From contig NZ_PHUG01000001.1 in NCBI RefSeq assembly GCF_002813325.1, forward strand, positions 1,426,001-1,490,000: 64,000 nt of DNA. Direction: 5' to 3'. The DNA is from Janthinobacterium sp. 64 (GTDB lineage: Bacteria; Pseudomonadota; Gammaproteobacteria; Burkholderiales; Burkholderiaceae_D). Position 1 is the stretch's first letter. The number at the start of each line of letters is the position of its first letter. Positions 8,138 to 17,241 of this stretch are shown in pieces. The notes below the pieces were generated by a model. That model saw only the letters and a list, made by a program, of their open reading frames with translations. It searched no databases and was not told the origin of the DNA. Position numbers and translations under genes: made by a program.

Positions 8138-10024
8138 TTAAGCCAGCGCTGCCTGGATCTGCTGCAGCGATGCCGGGTCGTCCATCGACGTCAGGTCGCC
8201 CGGGCTGCGCCCTTCGCAGATGGCCTGGATCGAGCGGCGCAGCAGCTTGCCCGAACGCGTCTTCGGCAGCTGTGGCACGAACAGCACGCGCGCGGGCCGC
8301 GCCACGGCGCCCAGCTGGCGGTCGACCACCGCCATCACTTCGCGTTCCAGTGCCGCTTTTGCTTCCACGCTGTCGACACCCTGCGGGTTTTTCAAGATCA
8401 CGAACGCCATCGCCACCTGGCCTTTGAGCTTGTCTTCCACGCCCACCACGGCCACTTCCGACACGTTCGGATGGCTGCTGATGCTTTCCTCGATTTCGCG
8501 CGTGCCCAGGCGGTGGCCGGCCACGTTGATCACGTCATCGGTGCGACCCAGAATAAAATAATAGCCGTCCGCATCGCGCACGCCCCAGTCGAACGTCGAA
8601 TACACTTGCCGGTCGCTGAAGGTGGACCAGTAGGTCTCGACGAAACGCTCGTCGTCGCCGTAGACCGTCTGCATGCAGCCTGGCGGCAGCGGGCCTTCCA
8701 GCACCAGCACGCCCTTCTCGTTGGCGCCGCACTCCTCGCCCGTCGCTTCGTTGAGCAGCCTGACCTGGTAGCCATACATGGCCAGGCCAGGGCTGCCCAG
8801 GCGCGTCGGCGTATCAGCCACGCCTTTTGCCACCGAGAGGATCGGCCAGCCCGTCTCCGTCTGCCAGTAGTTGTCGATGATGTCCACTTTGAGTTCGTCG
8901 GCGATCCATTGGGACGTGGTTTCATCGAGCGGCTCGCCCGCCAGGTACAGCGCCTTCAGGGAAGACAGGTCGTACTTGCGCATCAGTTCCACCGGATGCT
9001 TGCGCAGCACGCGGATGGCCGTCGGCGCCGAGAACATGCGCGTGACCTTGTATTTTTCAACGATGCTCCACCAGATGCCCGCATCGGGACAGATCGGCAA
9101 GCCTTCGTACAGGATGGTGGCCATGCCGGCGATCAGCGGGCCATACACGATGTAGGAATGGCCCACCACCCAGCCGATGTCCGAGGTGGCAAAGAAGGTT
9201 TCGCCGGGCTTGCCGCAGAAGTTGTACTGCATCGACGACGTCAGCGCCACTGCGTAGCCGCCCACGTCGCGCTGCACGCCCTTCGGTTTGCCCGTCGTGC
9301 CCGAGGTGTACAGCACGTAGGACGGCTCGTTCGATTCGAGCCAGGTGACGGGAACCTGCGCATCCAGGTGCCGCTCGCGCAGGGCCGCGTAATCGACGTC
9401 GCGGCCCGGCGTCAGTTGCATCGGCACCAGATGGCGGTCGACCAGCAGCACTTGCTGCGGCTTGTGCGCGGCGATACGGATGGCTTCGTCGAGCAGCGGC
9501 TTGTAGGCGATCGCCTTGCCGTTGCGCGAACCGGCATCGGCGGAGAACACCAGTTTTGGCTGCGCATCGTCGATGCGGCTGGCCAGGCTGTTGGCGGCAA
9601 AACCGCCGAACACCACGGAATGCACGGCGCCGATGCGGGCGCACGCCAGCATGGCAAAGGCCGCCTCGGCGATCATCGGCATGTAGATCAGGACGCGGTC
9701 GCCCTTGACCACGCCCAGCGACAGCAACATGGCGGCGCAGCGCTCCACTTCGCGCTGCAGCTCGCGAAAACTGTAGCTGCGCTCGGTGTTCGTTTCGGTG
9801 GAAATGGCGATCAGCGCGGCGGCATCGCCCTGGCTGTCCACCCAGCGGTCGACGGCGTTGTGGCACAAATTGGTGGTGCCGCCGACGAACCATTTGGCGA
9901 ACGGCGGGCGGGAATAATCAAGCACTTGCGAAAACGGGGTATGCCAGTCGATCTTTTCCGCTTCCTCGCGCCAAAAGGCGTCAGGCGTGTCGATCGAGCG
10001 TTGATAAAATGCTGCGAAATTCAT
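8138..10024 (-). CDS. prpE: Propionate--CoA ligase
   Basis: PrpE activates propionate to propionyl-CoA through a propionyl-AMP intermediate, feeding the methylcitrate cycle in the cytoplasm. The 628-residue protein has the AMP-binding signature YTSGTTGKPKGV (about 238), the acetyl/propionyl-CoA synthetase core YWQTETGWP, and the C-terminal Lys-containing TRSGKLLRR (about 593) that is acetylated in family members. Length matches PrpE. GGAGGAGAC directly precedes the ATG, giving a strong ribosome site. It is the last gene of the prp operon, 102 bases after prpF. Acetyl-CoA synthetase is the alternative family, but context favours propionate. Confidence 0.96.
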   Translation of the reverse strand: MNFAAFYQRSIDTPDAFWREEAEKIDWHTPFSQVLDYSRPPFAKWFVGGTTNLCHNAVDRWVDSQGDAAALIAISTETNTERSYSFRELQREVERCAAMLLSLGVVKGDRVLIYMPMIAEAAFAMLACARIGAVHSVVFGGFAANSLASRIDDAQPKLVFSADAGSRNGKAIAYKPLLDEAIRIAAHKPQQVLLVDRHLVPMQLTPGRDVDYAALRERHLDAQVPVTWLESNEPSYVLYTSGTTGKPKGVQRDVGGYAVALTSSMQYNFCGKPGETFFATSDIGWVVGHSYIVYGPLIAGMATILYEGLPICPDAGIWWSIVEKYKVTRMFSAPTAIRVLRKHPVELMRKYDLSSLKALYLAGEPLDETTSQWIADELKVDIIDNYWQTETGWPILSVAKGVADTPTRLGSPGLAMYGYQVRLLNEATGEECGANEKGVLVLEGPLPPGCMQTVYGDDERFVETYWSTFSDRQVYSTFDWGVRDADGYYFILGRTDDVINVAGHRLGTREIEESISSHPNVSEVAVVGVEDKLKGQVAMAFVILKNPQGVDSVEAKAALEREVMAVVDRQLGAVARPARVLFVPQLPKTRSGKLLRRSIQAICEGRSPGDLTSMDDPASLQQIQAALA

Positions 10025-10126
10025 GTCTCCTCCGGTAGGCGTGCAATCTGTGTCAGGCCTGGGCCAACTGGCCTGGCCGCCGCATTATGTGTACGATCTG
10101 TGTAGCATCTGCCTGCGTATTTCTGC

Positions 10127-11326
10127 CTAAAACGCGTCGCAGGGAATGCGCACGATACCTTCCATCAGTACGCGCGCGCTGCGGCTCATGATGGCCTTGG
10201 TGACGCTCCATGCGCCATCTACCTGGGCCGCTTCCGCGCCCACCATCAGGGTGCCGGACGGGTGGCCGAAGCGTACCGAGTTGCGAGGGCCGCCGCCCGC
10301 CGCCAGGTTCACCAGCGTGCCGGGAATGGCCGCCGCCGTGCCGATGGCAACTGCGGCCGTGCCCATCATGGCGTGGTGCAGCTTGCCCATGGACAGTGCG
10401 CGCACCAGCAGGTCGATATCGCCCGCTGCCACCTGCTTGCCGCTGGACGAGACATAGCCGGCCGGCTTGGCGACAAAGGCCACTTTCGGCGTGTGCTGGC
10501 GCTTCGCCGCTTCATCCAGTTGGGAAATCAAACCCATGCGCAGCGCGCCATGCGCGCGGATGGTCTCGAAACGGGCCAGCGCGGCCGGGTCGCGATTGAT
10601 GGCGTCCTGCAGTTCCGTGCCCGTGTAGCCGATGGCGTCGGCGTCGACAAAAATCGTCGGGATGCCGGCGTTGATCATCGTGACTTTCAACACGCCAACG
10701 CCGGGCACGTCGAGGTCATCGACGAGGTTACCGGTCGGGAACATGGCAGAGCTGCTACCGTCGCCGCCTTCTTCGTCCGCGGCCGGATCGAGGAATTCCA
10801 GCTTCACTTCGGCGGCCGGGAAGGTCACGCCATCGAGCTCGAAGTCGCCCGTTTCCTGCACTTCGCCGTTGGTCATGGGCACGTGGGCGATGATGGTCTT
10901 GCCGATATTGGCTTGCCAGATGCGCACCGTGGCGATGCCGTTTGCCGGCACGCGCGCGGCGTCCACCAGGCCGCTGGCGATGGCGAACGAGCCGACTGCC
11001 GCCGACAGATTGCCGCAATTGCCGCTCCAGTCGACGAAAGGCTTGTCGATGGAGACCTGGCCGAACAGGTAGTCGACGTCGTGCTCAGGCTTGCTGCTTT
11101 TCGCCAGGATCACCGTCTTGCTGGTGCTCGAGGTGGCGCCGCCCATGCCGTCGATCTGCTTGCCGTACGGGTCGGGGCTGCCGATCACGCGCAGCAGCAG
11201 CGCATCGCGCGCGGCGCCCGGCACTTGCGCGCTGGCGGGCAAATCCTGCAGGCGGAAGAACACGCCCTTGCTGGTGCCGCCACGCATGTAGGTGGCAGGG
11301 ATCTTGATTTGGGGGGTGTGGGTCAT
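10127..11326 (-). CDS. prpF: 2-methylaconitate cis-trans isomerase
   Basis: PrpF isomerises the 2-methylaconitate isomer made by AcnD so that it can be hydrated to 2-methylisocitrate. The 399-residue protein begins with the family-typical PATYMRGGTSKGVFF and contains GGATSSTSKT near residue 62 and GNCGNLSAAVGSFAI near 100, matching the diaminopimelate-epimerase-like PrpF fold. The start is backed by a GGAA motif six bases upstream. It follows acnD after 92 bases that contain an inverted repeat, and prpE follows. AcnD and PrpF together replace the single PrpD dehydratase, which is absent here. Confidence 0.95.
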   Translation of the reverse strand: MTHTPQIKIPATYMRGGTSKGVFFRLQDLPASAQVPGAARDALLLRVIGSPDPYGKQIDGMGGATSSTSKTVILAKSSKPEHDVDYLFGQVSIDKPFVDWSGNCGNLSAAVGSFAIASGLVDAARVPANGIATVRIWQANIGKTIIAHVPMTNGEVQETGDFELDGVTFPAAEVKLEFLDPAADEEGGDGSSSAMFPTGNLVDDLDVPGVGVLKVTMINAGIPTIFVDADAIGYTGTELQDAINRDPAALARFETIRAHGALRMGLISQLDEAAKRQHTPKVAFVAKPAGYVSSSGKQVAAGDIDLLVRALSMGKLHHAMMGTAAVAIGTAAAIPGTLVNLAAGGGPRNSVRFGHPSGTLMVGAEAAQVDGAWSVTKAIMSRSARVLMEGIVRIPCDAF

Positions 11327-11373
11327 TAGAGTTCCTGCGTTGAATTGCTGATTAAACCCAGAGGCAAAGAGCT

Positions 11374-11414
11374 GGGGTCAGACGGGGACGCCGAGTTCCG
11401 GCGGGTCTGACCCC
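11374..11414. repeat. Nested inverted repeat GGGGTCAGAC/GTCTGACCCC between acnD and prpF
   Basis: Ten-base arms (11374-11383 and 11405-11414) flank an inner CGCCG-AGTTC-CGGCG hairpin. From general knowledge, GGGGTCAGACCCC-type palindromes are widely dispersed in Oxalobacteraceae intergenic regions. Lying inside the operon, it could stabilise or attenuate transcript between acnD and prpF. Confidence 0.7.
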
Positions 11415-11418
11415 TGGT

Positions 11419-14025
11419 TTACGCTGCTTTCGACGACTCGAGGAAGTCCTGCGCAAAGCGTTGCAGAACGCCGCCCGCCTCGTAAATCGACACCTCTTCC
11501 GCCGTATCGAGGCGGCAGGTGACGGGCACTTCGAGCGTTTCGCCGTTCTTGCGGTGGACGAGCAGGGTCAAAGTGGAGCGCGGCGTGCGCTCGCCCACGA
11601 CGTCGTAGGTTTCGCTGCCATCGAGGCCCAGGGTCTTGCGGTTCACGCCAGGCAGGAACTCCAGCGGCAAGACGCCCATGCCCACCAGGTTGGTGCGGTG
11701 GATGCGCTCGAAGCCTTCGGCCACGATGGCTTCCACGCCGGCCAGGCGCACGCCCTTGGCGGCCCAGTCGCGCGAGGAACCCTGGCCATAGTCGGCGCCG
11801 GCGATGATGATCAATGGCTGCTTGCGCTCCATGTACACCTCGATGGCTTCCCACATGCGCGAGATCGTGCCTTCCGGCTCGATGCGCGTGAGCGAACCGG
11901 CTTTGACTTTGCCATCCTCGATGACCATCTCGTTTTTCAGGGTCGGGTTGGCAAACGTGGCGCGCTGCGCCGTCAGATGGTCGCCCCGGTGCGTGGCGTA
12001 GGAATTGAAGTCTTCTTCCGGCAAACCCATTTTCGCCAGATATTCGCCGGCCGCGCTATCGAGCATGATGGCGTTCGATGGCGACAAATGGTCGGTGGTG
12101 ATGTTGTCGCCCAAAACGGCCAGCGGACGCATGCCTTTCAATGGGCGTGCGCCAGCCAGCGCGCCTTCCCAGTACGGCGGACGGCGAATATACGTCGTCT
12201 GCGGACGCCAGTCGTACAGCGGGCTGACCTTGATGCCATCGTCCACCTGCGCGGCAAACATCGGGATGTACACCTTGCGGAACTGCTCCGGCTTGACGCT
12301 GGAAGCGACGATGGCGTCGATTTCCTCGTCGGACGGCCAGATATCCTTCAGCAGAATCGCCTTGCCATCGGCATCATGGCCCAGCACATCCTTCTCGATA
12401 TCGAAGCGGATGGTACCGGCGATCGCATACGCCACCACCAGCGGCGGCGAGGCGAGGAAAGCCTGTTTCGCGTACGGGTGGATGCGGCCGTCGAAGTTGC
12501 GGTTGCCCGACAAAACGGCCGTGGCGTACAGGTCGCGCGACACCACTTCATCCTGGATCACGGGGTCGAGCGCGCCCGACATGCCGTTGCACGAGGTGCA
12601 GGCGAAAGCCACGACGCCAAAGCCCAGTGTTTCGAGCTCGGTCATCAGGCCCGCTTCCTGCAGATACAGTTCCACGGTTTTCGAGCCGGGCGCCAACGAC
12701 GATTTCACCCAAGGCTTGCGGGTCAGGCCGAGGCGGTTCGCATTGCGCGCGATCAGGCCGGCGGCGATCATGTTGCGCGGGTTGTTCGTGTTGGTGCAGC
12801 TGGTAATGGCCGCGATGATGACGGCGCCGTCCGGCATCTTGCCCGGCTCGTTTTCCACCACGCCGGAAATGCCGCGTGCAGCCAGTTCGGACGTCGGCAC
12901 ACGGTTGTGCGGATTCGACGGTCCGGCGATGTTGCGCACCACAGACGACAGGTCAAACGTCAATACGCGCTCGTACTCGGCGTCGACCAGGCTGTCGGCC
13001 CACAGGCCAGTCTCTTTGGCGTACAGCTCCACCAGTTTCACCAGTTCGTCGTCGCGGCCCGTCAGTTTCAGATACTTGATGGTTTGCGCATCGATGTAGA
13101 ACATGGCGGCCGTGGCGCCAAATTCCGGCGCCATATTGGAAATCGTGGCGCGGTCGCCCAGGGTCAGGTGCGACGCGCCCTCGCCAAAGAATTCCAGGTA
13201 GGACGAGACGACCTTTTGCTTGCGCAAAAATTCCGTCAGCGCCAGCACGGTATCGGTGGCCGTGATGCCCGGCTGCGGTTTACCCGTCAGCTTGACGCCG
13301 ATGATGTCGGGCAAACGCATCCACGAAGCGCGGCCCAGCATCACGCTTTCCGCTTCCAGGCCGCCCACGCCGATGGCGATCACGCCCAGCGCATCGACCA
13401 TCGGCGTATGCGAATCCGTGCCGACCAGGGTATCGGGATAGGCCACGCCATTTTGCACCTGGATCACGGGCGACATGCGCTCGAGGTTAATCTGGTGCAG
13501 GATGCCGTTGCCCGGCGGGATCACGTCGACGTTTTTAAACGCCTTCTTGGTCCAGTCGATGAAGTCGAAACGGTCTTCATTGCGGCGGTCTTCGATGGCG
13601 CGGTTCTTGGCGAAGGCATCGGGGTCGAAACCGCCGCATTCGACGGCCAGCGAATGGTCGACCACCAACTGCGTCGGCACGACGGGGTTGACGAGGGCCG
13701 GGTCGCCGCCCTGGGCAGCGATGGCGTCGCGCAAGCCGGCCAGGTCGACCAGGGCCGTCTGGCCCAGGATGTCATGGCAGACGACGCGGGCGGGGAACCA
13801 CGGAAAATCGAGGTCGCGCCGGCGTTCGATGAACTGGCTCAGCGAAGCATTCAACGTCGCCGGGTCGCAGCGGCGCACGAGGTTTTCGGCCAGCACGCGC
13901 GAGGTATAGGGCAAGGTGGCGTAGGCGCCTGGCTGGATCGCATCGACGGCGGCGCGCGTGTCGAAATAGTCCAGCCCTGTTCCCGGCAAGGCCTTGCGGT
14001 GCAGTGTGTTCATATTAGGGGTCAT
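11419..14025 (-). CDS. acnD: Fe/S-dependent 2-methylcitrate dehydratase (aconitase family)
   Basis: AcnD dehydrates 2-methylcitrate to a 2-methylaconitate isomer using a [4Fe-4S] cluster. The 868-residue protein has full aconitase architecture, with cluster cysteines in ITSCTNTNNP (about 410) and ACTSCNG (about 478) and a C-terminal swivel domain (GSSRDWAAKG). The frame is open far upstream across prpC, but the real start is the ATG at 14025, which overlaps the prpC stop by one base (TAATG). This indicates translational coupling; an ATG at 14013 is a second possibility. The following prpF identifies it as AcnD rather than housekeeping AcnA. Confidence 0.95.
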   Translation of the reverse strand: MTPNMNTLHRKALPGTGLDYFDTRAAVDAIQPGAYATLPYTSRVLAENLVRRCDPATLNASLSQFIERRRDLDFPWFPARVVCHDILGQTALVDLAGLRDAIAAQGGDPALVNPVVPTQLVVDHSLAVECGGFDPDAFAKNRAIEDRRNEDRFDFIDWTKKAFKNVDVIPPGNGILHQINLERMSPVIQVQNGVAYPDTLVGTDSHTPMVDALGVIAIGVGGLEAESVMLGRASWMRLPDIIGVKLTGKPQPGITATDTVLALTEFLRKQKVVSSYLEFFGEGASHLTLGDRATISNMAPEFGATAAMFYIDAQTIKYLKLTGRDDELVKLVELYAKETGLWADSLVDAEYERVLTFDLSSVVRNIAGPSNPHNRVPTSELAARGISGVVENEPGKMPDGAVIIAAITSCTNTNNPRNMIAAGLIARNANRLGLTRKPWVKSSLAPGSKTVELYLQEAGLMTELETLGFGVVAFACTSCNGMSGALDPVIQDEVVSRDLYATAVLSGNRNFDGRIHPYAKQAFLASPPLVVAYAIAGTIRFDIEKDVLGHDADGKAILLKDIWPSDEEIDAIVASSVKPEQFRKVYIPMFAAQVDDGIKVSPLYDWRPQTTYIRRPPYWEGALAGARPLKGMRPLAVLGDNITTDHLSPSNAIMLDSAAGEYLAKMGLPEEDFNSYATHRGDHLTAQRATFANPTLKNEMVIEDGKVKAGSLTRIEPEGTISRMWEAIEVYMERKQPLIIIAGADYGQGSSRDWAAKGVRLAGVEAIVAEGFERIHRTNLVGMGVLPLEFLPGVNRKTLGLDGSETYDVVGERTPRSTLTLLVHRKNGETLEVPVTCRLDTAEEVSIYEAGGVLQRFAQDFLESSKAA

Positions 14026-15179
14026 TATTTGCGGTCCTTGATCGGCACGAATTCCAGGTCTTCCGGGCCCACGTAGTTGGCGCTCGGGCGGATGATCTTG
14101 TTGTCGATGCGCTGCTCGATGATGTGGGCGGCCCAGCCCGAGGTGCGCGAGATGACGAACAGCGGCGTAAACATCGCCGTCGGCACGCCCATCATGTGGT
14201 AGGACACGGCCGAGAACCAGTCCAGGTTCGGGAACATGTTCTTGATTTCCCACATGACCGATTCCAGGCGCTCGGCGATGTCGAACATTTTCGTGGAACC
14301 GGCTTCCTGCGACAGCGAACGGGCCACTTCCTTGATGACGACGTTGCGCGGATCGGAAATCGTGTAGACGGGGTGGCCGAAGCCGATCACCACTTCCTTG
14401 TTGGCGACGCGCTCGCGGATATCGGCTTCCGCTTCGTCCGGGTTGTCGTAGCGTTTCTGGATGTCCAGCGCCACTTCGTTCGCGCCGCCGTGTTTCGGGC
14501 CGCGCAGCGCGCCGATGGCGCCCGTGATGGCCGAGTGGATGTCCGACCCCGTGCCGGCGATGACGCGGCTGGTGAAGGTCGAAGCATTGAATTCGTGTTC
14601 TGCGTACAGGATCAAGGACGTGTGCATGGCCTTTTCCCACGACGCCGACGGTTTTTCGCCATGCAGCAGGTGCAGGAAGTGGCCGCCGATCGAGTCGTCG
14701 TCCGTTTCCACTTCGATGCGCTTGCCGTTATGGCTGTAGTGGTACCAGTACAGCAGCATGGAGCCGAACGACGCCATCAGGCGGTCGGCGATGTCCCGCG
14801 CGCCGGGCGCGTTATGATCGTCTTTTTCCGGCAGGGTGCAGCCCAGCACGGACACGCCCGTGCGCATCACGTCCATCGGGTGGGCCGCGGCCGGCAGCGC
14901 TTCCAGCGCCAGCTTCACGGCCGACGGCAAGCCGCGCAAGGATTTCAGTTTGGCCTTGTAGCCTTTCAGTTCGGCGGACGTCGGCAGCTTGCCGTGCACC
15001 AGCAGGTAGGCGATTTCCTCGAACTCGCAGCTGTCGGCCACGTCCAGGATGTCATAGCCGCGATAGTGCAAATCGTTGCCGGTCTTGCCGACCGAGCACA
15101 GCGCCGTATTGCCGGCGGTGACGCCGGACAGGGCGACGGATTTTTTAGGCTTGAAAGTGGCGGCTTGCGGTGCGTTCAT
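14025..15179 (-). CDS. prpC: 2-methylcitrate synthase
   Basis: PrpC condenses propionyl-CoA with oxaloacetate to 2-methylcitrate. The 384-residue protein is a short type II-like citrate synthase with [16 protein letters not shown] near the N-terminus, the substrate loop [12 protein letters not shown] (about 225), catalytic His in GFGHPVY (about 269) and the late Asp in [11 protein letters not shown]. The ATG at 15179 is chosen because GGAG lies six bases upstream; a TTG four codons earlier falls inside that ribosome site. It sits between prpB and acnD, overlapping acnD by one base. A plain citrate synthase is unlikely given the operon. Confidence 0.96.
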   Translation of the reverse strand: MNAPQAATFKPKKSVALSGVTAGNTALCSVGKTGNDLHYRGYDILDVADSCEFEEIAYLLVHGKLPTSAELKGYKAKLKSLRGLPSAVKLALEALPAAAHPMDVMRTGVSVLGCTLPEKDDHNAPGARDIADRLMASFGSMLLYWYHYSHNGKRIEVETDDDSIGGHFLHLLHGEKPSASWEKAMHTSLILYAEHEFNASTFTSRVIAGTGSDIHSAITGAIGALRGPKHGGANEVALDIQKRYDNPDEAEADIRERVANKEVVIGFGHPVYTISDPRNVVIKEVARSLSQEAGSTKMFDIAERLESVMWEIKNMFPNLDWFSAVSYHMMGVPTAMFTPLFVISRTSGWAAHIIEQRIDNKIIRPSANYVGPEDLEFVPIKDRK

Positions 15180-15248
15180 TGATTTCTCCAAAAATTGACT
15201 AGTCTCGGTTGCATCACTGCGGGGCCGGCATGCGGCCCCTGCGTCTGT

Positions 15249-16136
15249 TTATTTCTTTTGCGCGGCGAACAGCGCGTCGAGCTTTTGCTCGAAGTCGTGG
15301 TAATTGATCGATTCATACAGCTCCATGCGCGTCTGCATGGTGTCGACGACGTTCTTTTGCGTGCCGTCGCGGCGCAGCGCCTGGTAGACGTTCTCCGCCG
15401 CCTTGTTCATGGCGCGGAAAGCGGACAGCGGATACAGGGCCAGGCCCACGTGGGCGCTGCGTAATTCGTCCAGCGTGAACAGCGGCGTGGAACCGAATTC
15501 CGTGATGTTGGCCAGGATAGGCACGTTGACGGCCTTGGCGAAGGTGGCGTACATGTCCAGATCCGTGATGGCTTCCGGGAAGATCATGTCGGCGCCCGCT
15601 TCGACGCAGGCGACGGCGCGTTCCAAAGCCGATTCCAGGCCATCGACGGCCAGCGCATCGGTGCGCGCCATGATGACGAAGTTCGGGTCCGTGCGCGCAT
15701 CGACGGCCGCCTTGATGCGGTCGACCATTTCTTCCTTGCTCACGATTTCCTTGCCAGGACGGTGACCGCAGCGCTTGGCGCCCACCTGGTCTTCGATATG
15801 CAGGCCGGCCGCGCCGAACTTGATCATCGATTTCACGGTGCGCGCCACGTTGAAGGCGGACGAACCGAAACCCGTGTCGGCATCGACCAGCAGCGGCAGG
15901 TCGCACACGTCGGTGATGCGGCGGATATCGGTCAGCACGTCGTCCAGGCTGGAAATGCCCAGGTCGGGCAAGCCCAGCGAGCCGGCCGCGACACCGCCGC
16001 CGGACAAATAAATGGCTTTGTAACCGGCGCGCTTGGCCAGCAAGGCGTGGTTGGCGTTGATGGCGCCGACGACTTGCAACGGGGATTCTTCCTGGACGGC
16101 CTTGCGGAATGCGGCACCTGCGGAGTATTGAGTCAT
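15249..16136 (-). CDS. prpB: Methylisocitrate lyase
   Basis: PrpB cleaves 2-methylisocitrate to pyruvate and succinate, the last step of propionate catabolism. The 295-residue protein is of the isocitrate lyase/PEP mutase family: Mg-binding DADTGFG (about 86), the catalytic KRCGH motif (about 122) and MARTDA are present. It is the first gene of the prp operon, with AGGTG about seven bases before the ATG. A sigma-54-type promoter lies 65-80 bases upstream, so expression probably needs a PrpR-like enhancer-binding activator, which is not in the window. prpC begins 69 bases downstream. Confidence 0.96.
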   Translation of the reverse strand: MTQYSAGAAFRKAVQEESPLQVVGAINANHALLAKRAGYKAIYLSGGGVAAGSLGLPDLGISSLDDVLTDIRRITDVCDLPLLVDADTGFGSSAFNVARTVKSMIKFGAAGLHIEDQVGAKRCGHRPGKEIVSKEEMVDRIKAAVDARTDPNFVIMARTDALAVDGLESALERAVACVEAGADMIFPEAITDLDMYATFAKAVNVPILANITEFGSTPLFTLDELRSAHVGLALYPLSAFRAMNKAAENVYQALRRDGTQKNVVDTMQTRMELYESINYHDFEQKLDALFAAQKK

Positions 16137-16200
16137 GTGTTCACCTTATGGGTTTCGGATGGTCCCGAATGTTTCACGGAGTGGCTATGAGCATCACTAT

Positions 16201-16216
16201 TGCAAATGCCGTGCCA
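16201..16216 (-). promoter_or_regulatory. Sigma-54 promoter of the prp operon
   Basis: On the minus strand TGGCACGGCATTTGCA matches the sigma-54 -24/-12 consensus (TGGCAC-N5-TTGCA) at every conserved base, and the next bases AT extend the match. Transcription should begin near 16190, giving a leader of about 55 bases before prpB. The wider 16137-16466 interval holds no gene. Confidence 0.85.
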
Positions 16217-16339
16217 GCACCGCACACCCCGGCCGGAAAATGCGCTACGACACAGTGAAAACCAGGGAAAATGGCCATGCAGCAGCGCTGCACGCGCTGT
16301 CACGCACGGGAACAGCGATGTCACGATTGAGATCAGAAA

Positions 16340-16390
16340 TGTTTCAAATATGTTTCAATCATTCCATTTGAAACACTGAAACATGAAACA
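16340..16390. promoter_or_regulatory. Upstream activator cluster of TGTTTCA half-sites
   Basis: Five heptamers occur in 51 bases: TGTTTCA at 16340 and 16351, and TGAAACA at 16369, 16377 and 16384. The inner pair TGTTTCAA (16351-16358) and TTGAAACA (16368-16375) forms an 8-bp inverted repeat. The cluster lies 125-190 bases upstream of the sigma-54 promoter, the usual distance for an enhancer bound by a PrpR-type activator. A further TGTTTCA sits at 16170 inside the leader. Confidence 0.65.
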
Positions 16391-16417
16391 GGTGAGACTG
16401 CCGCCGGGCGCGCACAT

Positions 16418-16444
16418 AAAAAAACAGCCGGCGGGCGCCGGCTG
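16418..16444 (-). terminator. Intrinsic terminator of the 16467-16715 gene
   Basis: On the minus strand CAGCCGGC-GCCC-GCCGGCTG forms a perfect 8-bp GC-rich stem followed by seven T residues. It lies 23 bases past the stop codon and insulates the prp control region. Confidence 0.9.
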
Positions 16445-16466
16445 AGAGTGATGTTACGAGCTAAAA

Positions 16467-16715
16467 CTAGGCCAGCCGCACCAGCGGATTGGCGATGATG
16501 TTGTCGATCTGGCGCACGGCTTCTTCGCAGGCGGCGGCAATGGCGCCGTCCTCGTCGTCGCGCACGAATTGCATGGTCGAGCCTTCGAATACTTCCAGGC
16601 CTTCCGCGGTGGCGCGTTCGATGTCGCAACTCGCCGACCATTTGCCATCGGTGGTGGGCACGGCCAGGGGAACGATTTCCCAGCCTTTATAGTGAATTTT
16701 AGAACTGCTATCCAT
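16467..16715 (-). CDS. Small conserved-type protein, paralogue-like pair member 1
   Basis: This is an 82-residue acidic cytoplasmic protein without signal peptide or membrane segment. It starts MDSSSKIHYKGWEIVP and ends with a helix EEAVRQIDNII. The ATG at 16715 is set by AAGGAGG six bases upstream. The next upstream gene on the same strand has a similar plan: an aromatic-Gly-aromatic start (YKGW versus YRGF), a central beta-like stretch and a C-terminal helix ending in hydrophobic-Asp-Asn. The two may be diverged copies. Function is unknown. Confidence 0.7.
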   Translation of the reverse strand: MDSSSKIHYKGWEIVPLAVPTTDGKWSASCDIERATAEGLEVFEGSTMQFVRDDEDGAIAAACEEAVRQIDNIIANPLVRLA

Positions 16716-16838
16716 GGGGTGCCTCCTTGGTGACTGACTCAATAGTGGAAATCGTAGCATGAAGCGCGACTGGCAGCGACGTGTTTCACGCGCCAGTGGT
16801 AGTCAGGCTCACTTTCGGGCTAAACGATTTACGCTCGC

Positions 16839-17075
16839 TCAAGGGCGCAGCAGATTATCCACTTCCGTCTTCGCTACTTCCAGGCCAGCCGTGCAAGCCG
16901 TCTCGGGCGCCGCATAGCCGCCCAGGGTGCGGCTGCGCGTGATCGCCTGCGCCTCGGGTTCACCTTCGCGCTGCAGGCGGTAGGTAAAATCCCATAAATC
17001 GTCGTTGTCCTTTTGCGGGGTCACGGAAATCGTAAAACCGCGGTACTGTTCGCTGCGTGCAGTGATATCGTTCAT
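16839..17075 (-). CDS. Small conserved-type protein, paralogue-like pair member 2
   Basis: This 78-residue soluble protein starts MNDITARSEQYRGFTISV and ends EVAKTEVDNLLRP. AAGGAGG five bases before the ATG supports the start. Its plan resembles the 82-residue protein 124 bases downstream on the same strand (see that entry). No catalytic or binding motif is visible. It lies between the prp regulatory region and a divergent metallo-hydrolase gene and may share the 17076-17241 divergent promoter interval. Confidence 0.7.
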   Translation of the reverse strand: MNDITARSEQYRGFTISVTPQKDNDDLWDFTYRLQREGEPEAQAITRSRTLGGYAAPETACTAGLEVAKTEVDNLLRP

Positions 17076-17205
17076 GAATTCCTCCTTGGAAGAATGAGGT
17101 TACCATGCTGCAAGCGCCAGGGTGCGCACGACTGCCGCGCACTCCTTATCTGTTTTTCGCATGTTCAATGTCAATTCTCAGCATTTTTTTAGCGTACTCT
17201 GGCGA

Positions 17206-17211
17206 TATAAT
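17206..17211 (+). promoter_or_regulatory. Likely -10 element of the metallo-hydrolase gene
   Basis: A perfect TATAAT lies 30 bases before the ATG at 17242, giving a short leader. No convincing -35 box stands 17 bases upstream; that stretch is T-rich. Confidence 0.45.
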
Positions 17212-17241
17212 GCCTTTCCCTGTCCGCCCTTTGCCGCCGTG

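Noticed and set aside
11461..14076. Plus-strand open frame of about 870 codons antisense to acnD
   Set aside because: Mirrors acnD on the other strand with shadow-like composition; acnD has all aconitase motifs.
14026..14640. Upstream extension of the acnD frame across prpC
   Set aside because: It overlaps the conserved prpC coding frame; the coupled ATG at 14025 is the proper start.
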